Shown piece by piece: positions 24,841 through 34,248 of a stretch of 64,000 bases of DNA; position 1 is the first letter of the stretch, and every line of letters starts with the position of its first letter. Both the position numbers and the translations under genes were made by a program. The DNA is from Myxococcales bacterium (GTDB taxonomy: Bacteria; Myxococcota_A; Polyangia; Nannocystales; Nannocystaceae). The stretch covers positions 124,001-188,000 of the forward strand of contig JACKDU010000002.1 of the NCBI GenBank assembly GCA_020633335.1. Reading direction: 5' to 3'. The notes beneath the pieces were generated by a model. The model saw nothing but the letters and a program-made list of their open reading frames with translations, ran no database searches and had not been told where the DNA came from.

Positions 24841-26235
24841 TCAGGAGAGGAGCTCGACCTCGGCGATCGCCGGCGGCGCGGCCCCGAGGAGCGCCCGCGC
24901 GCAGGGCTCGATCACCTCGCGGAGGGTCCCGCGGATCGCCGCCGCCTCATTCGCCTCGGAGAGCCGCCCGTGGGCCTCCCAGGCCGCGATCTCGACCCCG
25001 GGCAGGGCCGCGCGCGCCCGCGGCGGACGGGCGATCGCGCCCGCCAGGGCCTCGGCGACCGCCCCCCGGACCGTCGCGCCGCCGACCTCGATCGCCCAGC
25101 GGACGATCCTCCAGGCGAGCGCGGCGTGCCGCGACTCGTCGTCGGCGATCGCCGCCAGCACGCCCCTTGCCGCCGGGTCGCCGGCGCCGGCGGCCGCCAG
25201 GCGGGCGATCGACGCGGCGATCGTCTCGCCGACGCAGCCCTCGACGACGGTGTCGACCGCGAGCTCGACGAGGGTCGGCGTCCGCGCGAGCGCGCCGTCG
25301 ATCGGCAGCGCCCCCGGGCCGCGGGGGTGACCGGCGTAGGCGCTGGCGAGGGCGAAGCAGGCGCGCGCGTGGCCGATCTCGTCGGCGAGCGCCGCCTGGG
25401 CCGCGCTGACCAGCTCGGCCGGCGCGCCCAGGGCCATGAGGTGGAGGATGTGGCGGGCGAAGGCCGCGACCGAGGCGTGCTCCATCTGCCCGTCCTCGCC
25501 CCAGGCGGCCGCCAGCGCCTCGCGGGTGCGGCGATCGAGCGCCGCCGACGCGGGCTCGCCGGGCTCGCCGAGCCAGTCGCCGCGGGGCCGCAGGGGCGCG
25601 ACCCGGGCCTCGCCGGCGACCCGGAGCGGCCGCCCCTCGCAGACGATCCCGGTGTAGGCGGCGTAGTAGCAGCACTGGCCGGGCCGCGAGTTCGGCTCGG
25701 GGCCGCAGAGGAGGATCAGCCCGTCGGCCGAGCAGAAGAGCGGATCGCCGGTGATCGCCGCGTCGACCAGCGGCAGCGCGCAGGCCTCGTCGCACTCGTC
25801 GCAGCTCGCCAGGCCCTCGGGGAGCGGGAAGCAGGCCTCCTCGGAGGTGTAGGTGGGCGGCGGCACCGGGACCGGATCACACTCGACGCCGGAGCCGGTG
25901 GTCCCGTCGCTGGTCGACGAGGTCGTGGCGACGCCGGTCGTCGCGTCGCTGGTCGAGCCGCCGCTGGTCGAGCCGGTGCCCGCGCTGGTCGTCCCCGCGC
26001 TGGTCGAGCCGCCGCTCGCCGAGTCGCTCGCCGAGCCGCTCGTCGACGCCGCCGAGGTCGAGGACATCGAGCCGCCGCTCGGATCGGTCGACGACGAGCT
26101 CGCCTCGCCGCTCGAGCCCTCCGACTCGCCCGTGTCCGACTTGCCGTCGTCGCCGCCGGCGCAGCCCCCCAGGAGGGCGACGCAGCCGAGCGCCGCCAGG
26201 ATCTCTCCACGTAGACCAAGGAATGAATCAAGCAT
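24841..26235 (-). CDS. Lipoprotein with ferritin-like domain
   Basis: 464 residues. Signal peptide to VALLGGC (Cys 25), then an 80-residue Ser/Thr/Gly/Asp linker and a Cys-rich region (residues about 125-200). The C-terminal 230 residues are all-helical with two metal-ligand-like helix pairs: 'MEHASVAAFARHILHL' with 'ALADEIGHARACFALA', then 'VVEGCVGETIAASI' with 'AIADDESRHAALAWRIV'. The E...ExxH / E...ExxH pattern is that of di-iron ferritin-like proteins. Such a domain outside the cytosol on a lipid anchor is unusual; it could oxidise or store metal or detoxify peroxide at the surface, but this is inference. It is convergent with the Cys-rich lipoprotein and divergent from the adenosine deaminase. 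Confidence 0.78.
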   Translation of the reverse strand: MLDSFLGLRGEILAALGCVALLGGCAGGDDGKSDTGESEGSSGEASSSSTDPSGGSMSSTSAASTSGSASDSASGGSTSAGTTSAGTGSTSGGSTSDATTGVATTSSTSDGTTGSGVECDPVPVPPPTYTSEEACFPLPEGLASCDECDEACALPLVDAAITGDPLFCSADGLILLCGPEPNSRPGQCCYYAAYTGIVCEGRPLRVAGEARVAPLRPRGDWLGEPGEPASAALDRRTREALAAAWGEDGQMEHASVAAFARHILHLMALGAPAELVSAAQAALADEIGHARACFALASAYAGHPRGPGALPIDGALARTPTLVELAVDTVVEGCVGETIAASIARLAAAGAGDPAARGVLAAIADDESRHAALAWRIVRWAIEVGGATVRGAVAEALAGAIARPPRARAALPGVEIAAWEAHGRLSEANEAAAIRGTLREVIEPCARALLGAAPPAIAEVELLS

Positions 26236-26375
26236 GGCGGCGAGGATAGCGACGCGCCCCGTCGCCGTCCAAGGGCCGCCGCGCCCTCCCCTCCGCGCCG
26301 GCGCGCGCCCCGGCGCCGACCCAGCGCGCGACCGCTTCGGCCGGTCTCCGCGGCCGCAGTGCTATCCTGGGGCCA

Positions 26376-27272
26376 ATGGAAGGGCTCTCGGATCTCCACC
26401 GCCACCTCGACGGCTCGCTCCGCCCGGCGACCTTCCGGGAGCTCGCCGCCGCGATCGGCCACGACGCGCCGGCCGACCTCCGCTTCCAGACCGGCATGGG
26501 CCTCGCCGGCGCCCTCGCCCGCTTCAGCCACACGCTCGCGGTCCTCCAGACGCCGGCGGCGGTCGAGCGGGTCGCCGCCGAGATCTGCGAGGACGCGGCC
26601 GCCGACGGGGTGACCACCCTCGAGATCCGCTTCGCGCCGCAGCTCCACCGCGGCGCCCCGCCGGCGGCGATCGTCGACGCCGCCCTCGCGGGCGCGGCCG
26701 GCCGCGCGGGCCTGCTCCTCTGCGGGCTCTACGGCGAGGATCCGGCGATCCTGGCGGGCCACGTCGAGCTCGCCCGCAGCCGCCCCGGGGTCGTCGGGGT
26801 CGACATCGCCGGCGGGCCGACGCCGGGCGATCGCTGGCGCCTCGCGGACTACGCCGGCCCCTTCCGGCGGGCCGCCGAGCTCGGCCTCGGGGTCACGGTC
26901 CACGCCGGCGAGGGCCGCCCGCCCGACGAGATCCGGACCGCGATCGAGCTCCTCGGCGCCCGCCGGATCGGCCACGGCACCACCCTCCTCGGCGATCCGA
27001 CGCTGGTCGACCTGATCCGCGCGCGCGCCGTGACGATCGAGGCCTGCGTGACCTCCAACGTCCAGATCGGCGCGATCGCCCGGGCCACGGATCACCCGCT
27101 CGCGCGCTGGCTCGACCTCGGGGTGCGGGCCTGCATCTGCACCGACAACACCTTCTTCTCCGACGTCACGTCGTCGTCGGAGGTCGCGCTCGCCGGCACC
27201 CTCCCGGGGATGACCCCGGAGAAGGTCGCGCAGGCGATCGCCAACGGCCACGCCGGCGCCTTCCGCCGCTGA
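26376..27272 (+). CDS. Adenosine/adenine deaminase family protein
   Basis: 298 residues, slightly shorter than typical. Metal-dependent amidohydrolase motifs of the adenosine deaminase family: 'DLHRHLDGSLRP' (HxH zinc ligands, near residue 8), 'VTVHAGEG' (third His), 'RIGHGT' (catalytic His) and 'CICTDNTFF' (Asp ligand). Known reaction: hydrolytic deamination of adenosine or adenine-type purines in the cytosol. The region after HLDGS is shorter than in canonical adenosine deaminases, so adenine or a modified nucleoside is also possible. The gene is monocistronic, convergent with the operon ending at 27291. Confidence 0.88.
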   Translation: MEGLSDLHRHLDGSLRPATFRELAAAIGHDAPADLRFQTGMGLAGALARFSHTLAVLQTPAAVERVAAEICEDAAADGVTTLEIRFAPQLHRGAPPAAIVDAALAGAAGRAGLLLCGLYGEDPAILAGHVELARSRPGVVGVDIAGGPTPGDRWRLADYAGPFRRAAELGLGVTVHAGEGRPPDEIRTAIELLGARRIGHGTTLLGDPTLVDLIRARAVTIEACVTSNVQIGAIARATDHPLARWLDLGVRACICTDNTFFSDVTSSSEVALAGTLPGMTPEKVAQAIANGHAGAFRR

Positions 27273-27290
27273 TCGGCCCTCGGCGTCCGC

Positions 27291-28193
27291 TCAGCCCCGC
27301 CGCTCGATCGCCTCGCGGATCCGGATCAGCGCCTCGCCGAGGCGCTTGCGGGGGACCGAGACCCGGGTCGGCATGCCGCCGCCGAGCTCCATGAGCGCGA
27401 CGAAGTCGAGGCCGCTGTCGAAGGGCGCGGCGATCGACACGCTCGCGTCGTCGGCGACGATCGAGACCAGCGCCAGCTCCTGGCCGAGGAGGAGGAGCTC
27501 GGTCTTGTCGTAGGGCGGCGCGCCCCGCTCGACCTCGATCACCGCGATCCCGCGATCGATCCGGTAGGCGGCCGCGAGCACCCGGGCGTTGTGGGCCATC
27601 CGGTCGAAGTCCTCGGCGGCCTCGCGGATCGACTCGAGCTCGATCCCCTTGCGGAGCCCGCCGACCAGGTAGTGGACGATCCTGTGCTTGAGGACAGGAT
27701 CGTTGTAGTGGGCGCGGAGCGCCTTGTCGATCAGCGCGGCGACCGGCGAGGGCTCGCCGATCCGGGTGTCGACCGCCCGCGCGTCGTCGTCCGCCCCCGG
27801 GTAGGGCTCGCGGCCGCCGAGGATCCACTTGGCCGCCGCGTAGAGCCCGTCGAGGTCGAAGTGGGCGAGGATCGTGTCGATCGGCCCGGCGTCGGCGACC
27901 ATCACCTCGTCGATGATCTCCGGGCACGCGCCGTGCTCGGCCTTGGTGCAGAGGACGAAGCGGGGATCGCCGGCGTAGTCGCGGTGGCGCTCGTGATCGT
28001 GGTGATCGACCCAGCGCGCGAGGCGGGGCCCGAGGTCGCGGATCAGCTTGCCGGTGGTCTTGTCGAAGCCGGGGCCGACCCCCTCGGCCGCGAAGGCGAC
28101 GTCGAGGACGACCACCCGACCGCGCAGCGACGCCGCCCGCGGGAGCTTGCGCGGGCTGGCGAAGACCAGCTCGGGGAGGACCCTGGCGCTCAC
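27291..28193 (-). CDS. DHH-superfamily-like phosphoesterase (divergent)
   Basis: 300 residues from a GTG that overlaps the preceding TPR gene (GTGA). Candidate metal-binding motifs: Asp in RVVVLDVAF, 'RWVDHHDHERHRDYAG' (DHH-type motif near residue 60) and 'ILAHFDLDGLYAAAKW' (HxDxDG-like, near 105), which is the order and spacing flavour of DHH phosphoesterases. The C-terminal 'ELGGGMPTRVSVPRK' could be the DHHA1-like glycine segment. The match is partial and the substrate unknown; oligonucleotides or cyclic dinucleotides are the usual ones. It is the last gene of a three-gene operon with a TPR protein and a 184-residue unknown protein. Confidence 0.6.
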   Translation of the reverse strand: MSARVLPELVFASPRKLPRAASLRGRVVVLDVAFAAEGVGPGFDKTTGKLIRDLGPRLARWVDHHDHERHRDYAGDPRFVLCTKAEHGACPEIIDEVMVADAGPIDTILAHFDLDGLYAAAKWILGGREPYPGADDDARAVDTRIGEPSPVAALIDKALRAHYNDPVLKHRIVHYLVGGLRKGIELESIREAAEDFDRMAHNARVLAAAYRIDRGIAVIEVERGAPPYDKTELLLLGQELALVSIVADDASVSIAAPFDSGLDFVALMELGGGMPTRVSVPRKRLGEALIRIREAIERRG

Positions 28194-28498
28194 CGCAGCG
28201 CCGCCAGGGCGCCCTCGAGCTCGCCGCGGGCGTGGTCATCGCCGGCCGCGGTCGCGGCCGCGACCCCGCGCTCAAGGACGGCGATCGCCGCCGCCGCGTC
28301 GCCGGCCTCGGCGAGGGCGTTGCCCGCCATCAGGTAGGCCGGGATGTAGCCGGGGTGGCGATCGAGGAGCTCGGCGAAGGCCTGGTTGGCCTCGGCCAGG
28401 CGACCGAGCTTCTTCAGCTCCATCGCCAGGCCGTAGCGCGGGAAGGGATCATTCGGCCGCTGGGCGGCGAATTGCGCGAGCATCCCCAGGCGGTCCAC
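28190..28498 (-). CDS. Small tetratricopeptide-repeat protein
   Basis: 102 residues from GTG 28498 (an in-frame ATG five codons later is possible). The helix-turn-helix pattern 'DPFPRYGLAMELKKLGRLAEANQAFAELLDRHPGYIPAYLMAGNALAEAGDAAAAI' is shown here only by its ends (DPFPRYGLAMELKKLG and AYLMAGNALAEAGD): about two and a half TPR units. No signal peptide, so a cytosolic interaction protein. Stop overlaps the DHH-like gene start by four bases, implying translational coupling and perhaps a direct complex. 19 bases separate it from the upstream gene at 28518. Confidence 0.75.
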   Translation of the reverse strand: MDRLGMLAQFAAQRPNDPFPRYGLAMELKKLGRLAEANQAFAELLDRHPGYIPAYLMAGNALAEAGDAAAAIAVLERGVAAATAAGDDHARGELEGALAALR

Positions 28499-28517
28499 GA
28501 TCGCTCCGCCCCCTGGC

Positions 28518-29072
28518 CTAGGACGCCGCGCGGGCGGCCTTGGCCGCGTCGCGGGCCTCGGTCTGGGCGACGTGCTCCGCGGCCGCGGCGTCGTCCATGC
28601 CGATCGCCTTGAGGACCTCGGCGTTGCGATCGAAGACCGTGGTGTTCTGGAGGTTGCCGACCAGGAGGAGGTAGGTGGCGACGTGGTGCGCCGGGTACTT
28701 GCCGAGGAGCACCGCGATCCCGGCGCGGAGCTCGTCCTCGCTCTTGGTCTCGCAGAAGTCCTCGTCGGTCTCGCCCTGGGTGTGGCTGACGCCGAGGTGA
28801 TCGAGGTAGTCGACCAGCATCTCGCGGTGGTGGCGCATCAGCCACTCGAGGAGGAGCGCGAGGGCGATCTGCTCGTTCTTGCCGGCGACCTCGGCGTCGA
28901 AGCGCTTGCGCCACGCCTTGCGGCGGGCGGCCTGGGTGTAGGCGGTGGCCGGGACGTTGACGCTGGTCCCGCCAGCCTTGAGGACGGCGCGGATCTCCTT
29001 GCCAGAGAGCTCGCCGAAGTACGCGTCGAGGTTCTCGGCCCCGAGGTGGTGACAGATCTGGAGCGGCTTCAC
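28518..29072 (-). CDS. Uncharacterised cytosolic protein, first gene of a three-gene operon
   Basis: 184 residues from GTG 29072; the open frame extends to 29219 but that part looks non-coding. It opens VKPLQICHHLGAENLDAYFG and contains a charged helical core (WRKRFDAEVAGKNEQIALAL, EWLMRHHREMLVDYLDHLG) and an Ala-rich C-tail. The codon-level spacing to the TPR gene (19 bases) and shared strand make co-transcription with the TPR and DHH-like genes likely. No known domain recognised. Confidence 0.7.
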   Translation of the reverse strand: MKPLQICHHLGAENLDAYFGELSGKEIRAVLKAGGTSVNVPATAYTQAARRKAWRKRFDAEVAGKNEQIALALLLEWLMRHHREMLVDYLDHLGVSHTQGETDEDFCETKSEDELRAGIAVLLGKYPAHHVATYLLLVGNLQNTTVFDRNAEVLKAIGMDDAAAAEHVAQTEARDAAKAARAAS

Positions 29073-29267
29073 GGTCCTTGATTCCCTAAGACGAAGGTCG
29101 CGGCACCCTAGCCGCGCGCCCCCGTCCGTGCAACCGGGAAAGCGCCACCGATGCGCCTTCTGCGCCGCCCCCTCCCGCGGGGAGCCGCACGCCCGGCGCG
29201 GCCGCCCAGGCGGTCCCACGCCGACTCGAGCGGTCGGCCGACGCGGGCCGAAGCCGCGACCCCGGGT

Positions 29268-29927
29268 CTAGCAGGGCATCAGCGGACCCGGCCCCTCGCA
29301 CATCATCCAGTCCATCGGGATGCAGGTGTCCGGGAACTGGTAGGGCTCGGGCGGATCGACCTGCGGATCGCAGGCGTTGGTGATCGCGTCGCCGCAGGCC
29401 ATCGCGTCCATGCAGCCGAGGAACTGGGGCTTCTGCAGGCACTGCTTCTGGGCGTTGATCTTCGAGCCCGTGATCGCCATGCAGGCGGGCTCCGCCTTGC
29501 ACTGGTTGGGGCCGAGCATCGCGCAGTCGACCCCGCCGGTGGTCCCGCCGGTGGTCCCGGTGTCGGTGGTCCCGGTGCCGGTGGTGCTGGTGTCGGTGGT
29601 CCCGGTGCTGGTGCTGGTGTCGGTCGTGCTGGTGCTGGTGTCGGTCGTGCTCGTCCCCGAGTCGGTCGCGCTCGTCCCCGAGTCGGTCGTGGTCGTCCCC
29701 GCCGCGGTCGGATCGCCGGTCGACGAGTCGCTCGCCGATCCCGACCCGTCGCTCGTCGACGCGGAGCTCGAGGAGGTGGAGGTCGAGCTCGCGCTCGCGC
29801 TCGCGCTCTCGCTCTCGCCACTCCCGGTGCTGCCCGCGGTGCTGCCGTCGTCCCCGCTGCAGGCGAGGAGGAGCGTCGACGCAAAGATGGAGGTGAGGAG
29901 GCGGCCCTGTCGTGAGATCAAAGTCAT
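29268..29927 (-). CDS. Small lipoprotein with long Thr/Ser/Asp linker
   Basis: 219 residues. Signal peptide ends STLLLAC (Cys 23). More than half of the protein (about residues 25-135) is a low-complexity linker with repeated TDTSTST and TGTTDT units encoded by imperfect DNA repeats at about 29540-29700. The C-terminal 80 residues have ten cysteines ('DCAMLGPNQCKAEPACMAI', 'CMDAMACGDAITNACD') in a compact domain. Likely a surface protein held away from the membrane by the linker. Function unknown. It is followed upstream, on the same strand, by the large FG-GAP lipoprotein gene. Confidence 0.75.
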   Translation of the reverse strand: MTLISRQGRLLTSIFASTLLLACSGDDGSTAGSTGSGESESASASASSTSTSSSSASTSDGSGSASDSSTGDPTAAGTTTTDSGTSATDSGTSTTDTSTSTTDTSTSTGTTDTSTTGTGTTDTGTTGGTTGGVDCAMLGPNQCKAEPACMAITGSKINAQKQCLQKPQFLGCMDAMACGDAITNACDPQVDPPEPYQFPDTCIPMDWMMCEGPGPLMPC

Positions 29928-29970
29928 GCGTCTTGGAGCCCGCGCCCGCGGCCGATTCCAAGTGCTCTGC

Positions 29971-29989
29971 GTGGGGTAATTTTCCCCAC
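29971..29989. terminator. Inverted repeat with A/T-rich loop
   Basis: GTGGGG (29971-29976), TAATTTT, CCCCAC (29984-29989). It lies 51 bases after the stop of the FG-GAP lipoprotein (minus) and 44 bases before the start of the next minus-strand gene, so it could be a terminator or an operator. Confidence 0.35.
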
Positions 29990-30039
29990 CGCGCGTCCCC
30001 GCCCGCGGCCGCGGCCGGCACGCCGATGCGGACGCCCGC

Positions 30040-32521
30040 TCAGCCCGGCTGCGGGCACTGGGCGGCGGTGACCTTGCTCGAGTTGTTGTCCTCGTGACAC
30101 TCGGGGATGTCGCCGTTGCCCTCGCTCGCCTTGTCGACCTCGACGTAGTAGTCGGTCGGATCGGCGGGCGCCGGGATCACGAGGTTGACCTTGGTCGAGC
30201 CGCCGGGGAGGAGCGCCTTCGCGGTCGGGATCTTGCCGAGGAGCGTCCCGCTCGCGTCCGGGCCCTCGTAGAACGCGACCTCGACCCCGGCGGGCACGCC
30301 CTCCGAGCCCTTGTTCCAGACGGTGGCGATCAGCGTCAGCTGGTCGAGGCAGAGGTCGAGGCCGATCGAGAGGTCGACCGTGAGATCGGGGGCGTTGAAG
30401 ACCCCCTCCCCCTGGACGTTCTGGCGGTAGTTGTTGAGGCCCGGGACCGTCCAGTTGTCGACCTCGGTGAAGGGGACGTTGCCGTCGGCGCTCACGTTGG
30501 TGACGTGGTAGGTGTGCGAGGTCCAGACCTTGCGGGTCGGCACCCAGCCGTCGCCGGCGTCGCCGTAGACGTAGAGCCCCTTGCGCGGGGTGTAGTTCGG
30601 GACGTTGCAGTTGAGGGTGTTGGCGACGACGACGATCTCCGAGTTGCCGTCGGCGTCGGCGTCGACCACCAGCGGGTACTCGTGGATCGTCGAGCTCGAG
30701 TTCTGGAGCTCGAGCTGGATCGTCCCGTCCGAGCCCGAGTAGACCCGCATGAAGCACTCGTCGTTGTAGATGACCTCGGCCGCGCCGTCGCCCTGGAAGT
30801 CGAAGACCGAGGAGCCGGTGGTGTTCGACGAGGCGTCCTGGGTGACCCGCGCCCAGCGGACGAAGATCGCGCCGGCGGCCGGGTTGGGGTCGCCCATCGG
30901 CTTGACGATCTCCTCGCCGTCGCGGTTGAAGTCGTAGACCGCGTAGCGGGTCGCGCCGGCGATCCCGACCTCGGGGCGGCCGTCGCCGTCGAAGTCTGCC
31001 ACCGTCGGCGGCCCGCCGATCCCGCCGCCGCGGACCGCGATCGCCTTGGTGCGGGCGGCGTCGTTGTTCTGGCAGGCGACCCCGCTCGGATCGATCCCGC
31101 ACCAGAGCTTGCCGGTCGCGCCGTCGAGCACCCGCAGCGCCGACGAGCCGACCAGGATCACCTCCGGCGTGCCGTTGTCGTCGAGATCGGCGATCGCCGG
31201 GTAGCCGTCGCCGCCGTCGTTGTTCTGCCAGAGCTGGGTCAGGGTGACCTTGGGCGCGTTGTTGACGACCTGCCAGTCGATCTTCCAGGCGTTGCGGCCG
31301 GAGACGATCTCCGGGTAGCTGTCGCCGTCGAGGTCGACGGCCGCCGAGATCCCGCCGGTGTAGCCGCTGTTGGTCCCGTAGGTCCCGCCGTTGCCGCCCT
31401 GCGACCAGACCATCAGGCCGTCGTTGTCGAAGACCGCGGCGCCCGAAGATGATCTCGGCCTCGGGATCGTCGTCGAGGTTGACCAGGGTCGCCGCGCCGT
31501 TCTCGATCGTCGTCGTCGCCTGGGTGTTGTCGGGGTTGTGCGAGGTCCAGAGGAGCGCGCCGGTGTGATCGACCGCGTGCACCGGCGAGCGCCCGCCGAC
31601 CGTGCGACCGGCGTAGATGATGTCCGGGAGGCCGTCGCCGTTGACGTCGCCGAGGGCGATCGACGCGCGCCCGTGGGAGCCCCACTTGCCGTTGTTGGGG
31701 TCGTGGAGGATCTTCCAGAGGACGTCGCCGGTCTGGCCGTTGAGCGCGACGATCCCCCCGTTGGGCCAGGATCCGCCCTGCTCCTTGGTGGTGCTGACGA
31801 CGATCTCGGGGACGTCGTCGCCGTTGATGTCGGCGACCACCGGGATCGAGATGATCTCGTCGGCGGTGTAGGACCACTCGAGCGCGACGCTCAGCGCGTC
31901 GAAGTCGGGGACGATCTCACAGGTGAGCGGGTCGGGCTGGATCAGGCACTTGCCGAGGACCGGCTCGCAGTACTCGCCCTGCATGCAGTCGTAGGAGTCC
32001 TCGCAATCCTTCCCGGGGGTGACGCAGGCGTCGCCCGAGCAGACGTCCCCCTCGGCGCAGCAGATCTCGAGCTTGGGGCCGCAGCGGACCTCGCTCGCGC
32101 ACTCCGGGAGGCAGGCGCCCTCGATGCACTCGTTGCCCGCCGGGCAGCAGGCCGCCGGCTCGCCGCAGAGGGTGCCGCCGAGGCAGAGGTCGTCACCGCC
32201 GGTGCTCGTGTCGGTCCCCGCCGACGTCGAGCCGCTCGTCGTCGCGCTCGCGCCCATCGTCGTCGCGCCGGTGGTCTCGCTCGCCGAGGTCCCGGTGGTC
32301 GCGCTCGCCGATCCCGAGCCGCTGGCCGTGTCCGTATCCGTCCCGGCGCTCGCGCTGCCGGAGGTCGTCGCGCTCCCCGAGCTCGTCGGCCCCGAGGTCG
32401 AGCCGGTCGCCGAGTCGCTGCCGCTCGCCCCGTCGTCGCCGTTGCACCCGAGGACCAGCGCGAGGGCGGCGAGCCCCCCGACGCGCACCCCACGACCACC
32501 CAACCCCTGCATCAAGACCAT
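30040..32521 (-). CDS. Large FG-GAP/VCBS-repeat lipoprotein (apparent frameshift)
   Basis: About 826 residues in two frames. Start ATG 32521 (or ATG 32512, MQGLGGRGVRV...); the signal peptide ends LALVLGC. A Ser/Thr/Gly linker (about 75 residues) and a Cys-rich region precede calcium-binding FG-GAP-type repeats: 'VVADINGDDVPEIVVS', 'ALGDVNGDGLPDIIYAG', 'VADFDGDGRPEVGIAG', 'VVDADADGNSEIVVVA', which would form a beta propeller. The C-terminus has a CARDB-like domain (LTVDLSIGLDLCLDQLTLIATV). The frame changes at about 31430-31445; one extra base in GGGCGCCGCGG explains it, so it is probably an assembly error. A clear paralogue is at 37064-39591. Likely a large surface protein. Confidence 0.8.
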
Positions 32522-32620
32522 GGGGCGATTGGGCCACAGCCGCCGGGCCCGCGCCACCTCTGCATGCGCCCATCGCGGGCATTTTCGCCGGCCCTGCGAC
32601 TTTTGATACCTTCGCCGGCG

Positions 32621-33600
32621 ATGGCCGACGCCGCGACGATCCTCGCCCGCCTCCGCTCCGACCCCGCCCTCGTCGACGCCGGGGTCGACCTCCTCCTCGA
32701 TGACGCGCTCGCGCAGCCGCTCGGGGGCGCGCTCGACCCGGCGACGCTCGCCCCCGGGCTGGCGGCGGCGATCCGCGCGAGCGCCGAGGCCGAGGGCCTG
32801 GAGGGCTGGATCAGCGCCGCCCTCGGCGACCTCCGCGGCCAGCTCCGCCCGGACCAGCGGCCGCTCCGCGCCCACCTCCCGCCGGCGCTGCCGAAGGCGA
32901 TCGCCGGCGCGGTCTCCCACCCCTTCACCCCGGGCGCGAGCTGGTGCGGGCGGCGGTCAACCACGCGGCGATGCGGGCGATGATGCGCACGGTCCTCCAG
33001 CGCACCCTCTACGACTTCGGCAAGAAGATGTGGTCGACGCTCCCGGACACCTCCAAGATCCCCGGCTCGGGCTTCCGCTCGCGGCTCATGGACATGGCCA
33101 AGGGGGTCGCCAGCGTGGTCGGCTCGGAGGTCGAGCGCCAGCTCGACGATCGCGTGAAGACCTTCGTCGACGGCGCGCTCGCGTCGGCGATCGACATCGT
33201 CATCGATCGGATCGCCGATCCCGCGCACGCCGACGAGATGGCCGCGTGGCGGGCGGACATGGTCCCGGCGATCATCAACCAGCCGCAGGTGCGCTTCGTC
33301 GACGAGCTCGACAAGGTGAAGGACGCCGACGTCGCCGCCGACGCGGTCACGCTCCTGCGGGCGATCGCCGCCTGGGAGGATCTCGAGGGCGCGCTCAGCC
33401 GGGCGCTCGCCGCCCTCCTCGAGGTGATCGGCCCGCGCTCGCTCGCCGAGGTCGCCGAGGGATCGGGCCTGGTCGAGGCGTGGCGCCCGCTGGTCCGCGA
33501 TCGCGTGGCCTTCCACGCCCGCCGGGTGATCACCAGCGAGGGCTTCGCGGCCTGGATCGCGCGGGTGGTCGACGGCGAGGCGCCAGCGACGAGCGATTGA
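32621..33600 (+). CDS. Uncharacterised cytosolic protein (apparent one-base deletion)
   Basis: 326 residues when one missing base near 32935-32940 (GGGCGCGAG) is allowed; the 980-base span plus one is divisible by three. The N-half starts at ATG 32621 (MADAATILARLRSDPALVDAG) and the C-half continues as LVRAAVNHAAMRAMMRTVLQ. Mostly alpha-helical, no signal peptide, no motif recognised. The intact reading on both sides of the break, with host-like codon use, argues for a sequencing error. The TerB-like gene follows on the same strand 77 bases downstream. Confidence 0.65.
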
Positions 33601-33677
33601 GCGCGCCCGGCCGGCTTGCCCCGGGGGCCCGGCGCCTGCGACCATCGAGGCGCGGCGCAAGGCGTCGCCGATCGATC

Positions 33678-34226
33678 ATGGCCAATCCCTTCATCGACAG
33701 CGCCCGCACCATCCTCGCCGACCTCGAGGGCGAGCTCGCCGCCCAGCTCGCCGAGTCCGCCCGCCAGACCTCGATCGCCTCCGGCGTCGATCTGACGATC
33801 GAGGAGGCCCTCGCCCTCGCCCTCGTCGCCAAGCACATCGCCTCGACCGACGGCCTCAGCGCCGCCGAGTCCAGCGGGATGACGGCGCTCCTCGACTTCT
33901 ACGGGGTCCCCGCGGCCGCCCAGGCCGCCCTCCACCAGGTCGACCTCGCCGGCGCGAACGACGAGCACATCCGCGAGCTGGTGCCGACCGACAGCGCCAA
34001 GGCCCGCCACCTGGTCAGCGGCGTCGCCTACATCGCCGCCCGCGACGGCCTCTCCGACGACGAGCTCGCGCGGATCGCCGCGATCGGCACCAAGGTCGGC
34101 CTCAGCCTGGCGATGATCGACGCCCTCGTCGCCGAGTCCGAGGCCGCCGTCCTCGCGTCGATCCGCGGCGACCGGGCGCTCCTCGCCAAGCTCGACCGCC
34201 TGCGCTCGGCGCTCTTTCGGATCTAG
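33678..34226 (+). CDS. TerB-like helical protein
   Basis: 182 residues from ATG 33678. All-helical with the pattern 'ALALVAKHIASTDGLSAAESSGM' and 'GVAYIAARDGLSDDELARIAAIG', two acidic-turn helical repeats similar to TerB/DnaJ-like (tellurite-resistance TerB fold) domains, where the Asp/Glu after the first helix can bind metal. No signal peptide. The homology is judged by pattern only; other helical bundle families are possible. It may be co-transcribed with the gene at 32621 and is convergent with the propeller lipoprotein. Confidence 0.6.
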   Translation: MANPFIDSARTILADLEGELAAQLAESARQTSIASGVDLTIEEALALALVAKHIASTDGLSAAESSGMTALLDFYGVPAAAQAALHQVDLAGANDEHIRELVPTDSAKARHLVSGVAYIAARDGLSDDELARIAAIGTKVGLSLAMIDALVAESEAAVLASIRGDRALLAKLDRLRSALFRI

Positions 34227-34248
34227 CCGTCGCGCCCGAGCGCGCGCC

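Noticed and set aside
27677..27702. Inverted repeat CGATCCTGT...ACAGGATCG inside the DHH-like gene, similar to the hairpin family
   Set aside because: The core is TGTG-N6-GACA, one mismatch from the strict pattern, and it lies in coding sequence, so it was not counted.
30076..30093. TGTC-CTCGT-GACA in the FG-GAP lipoprotein gene
   Set aside because: Five-base spacing and coding location; treated as chance.
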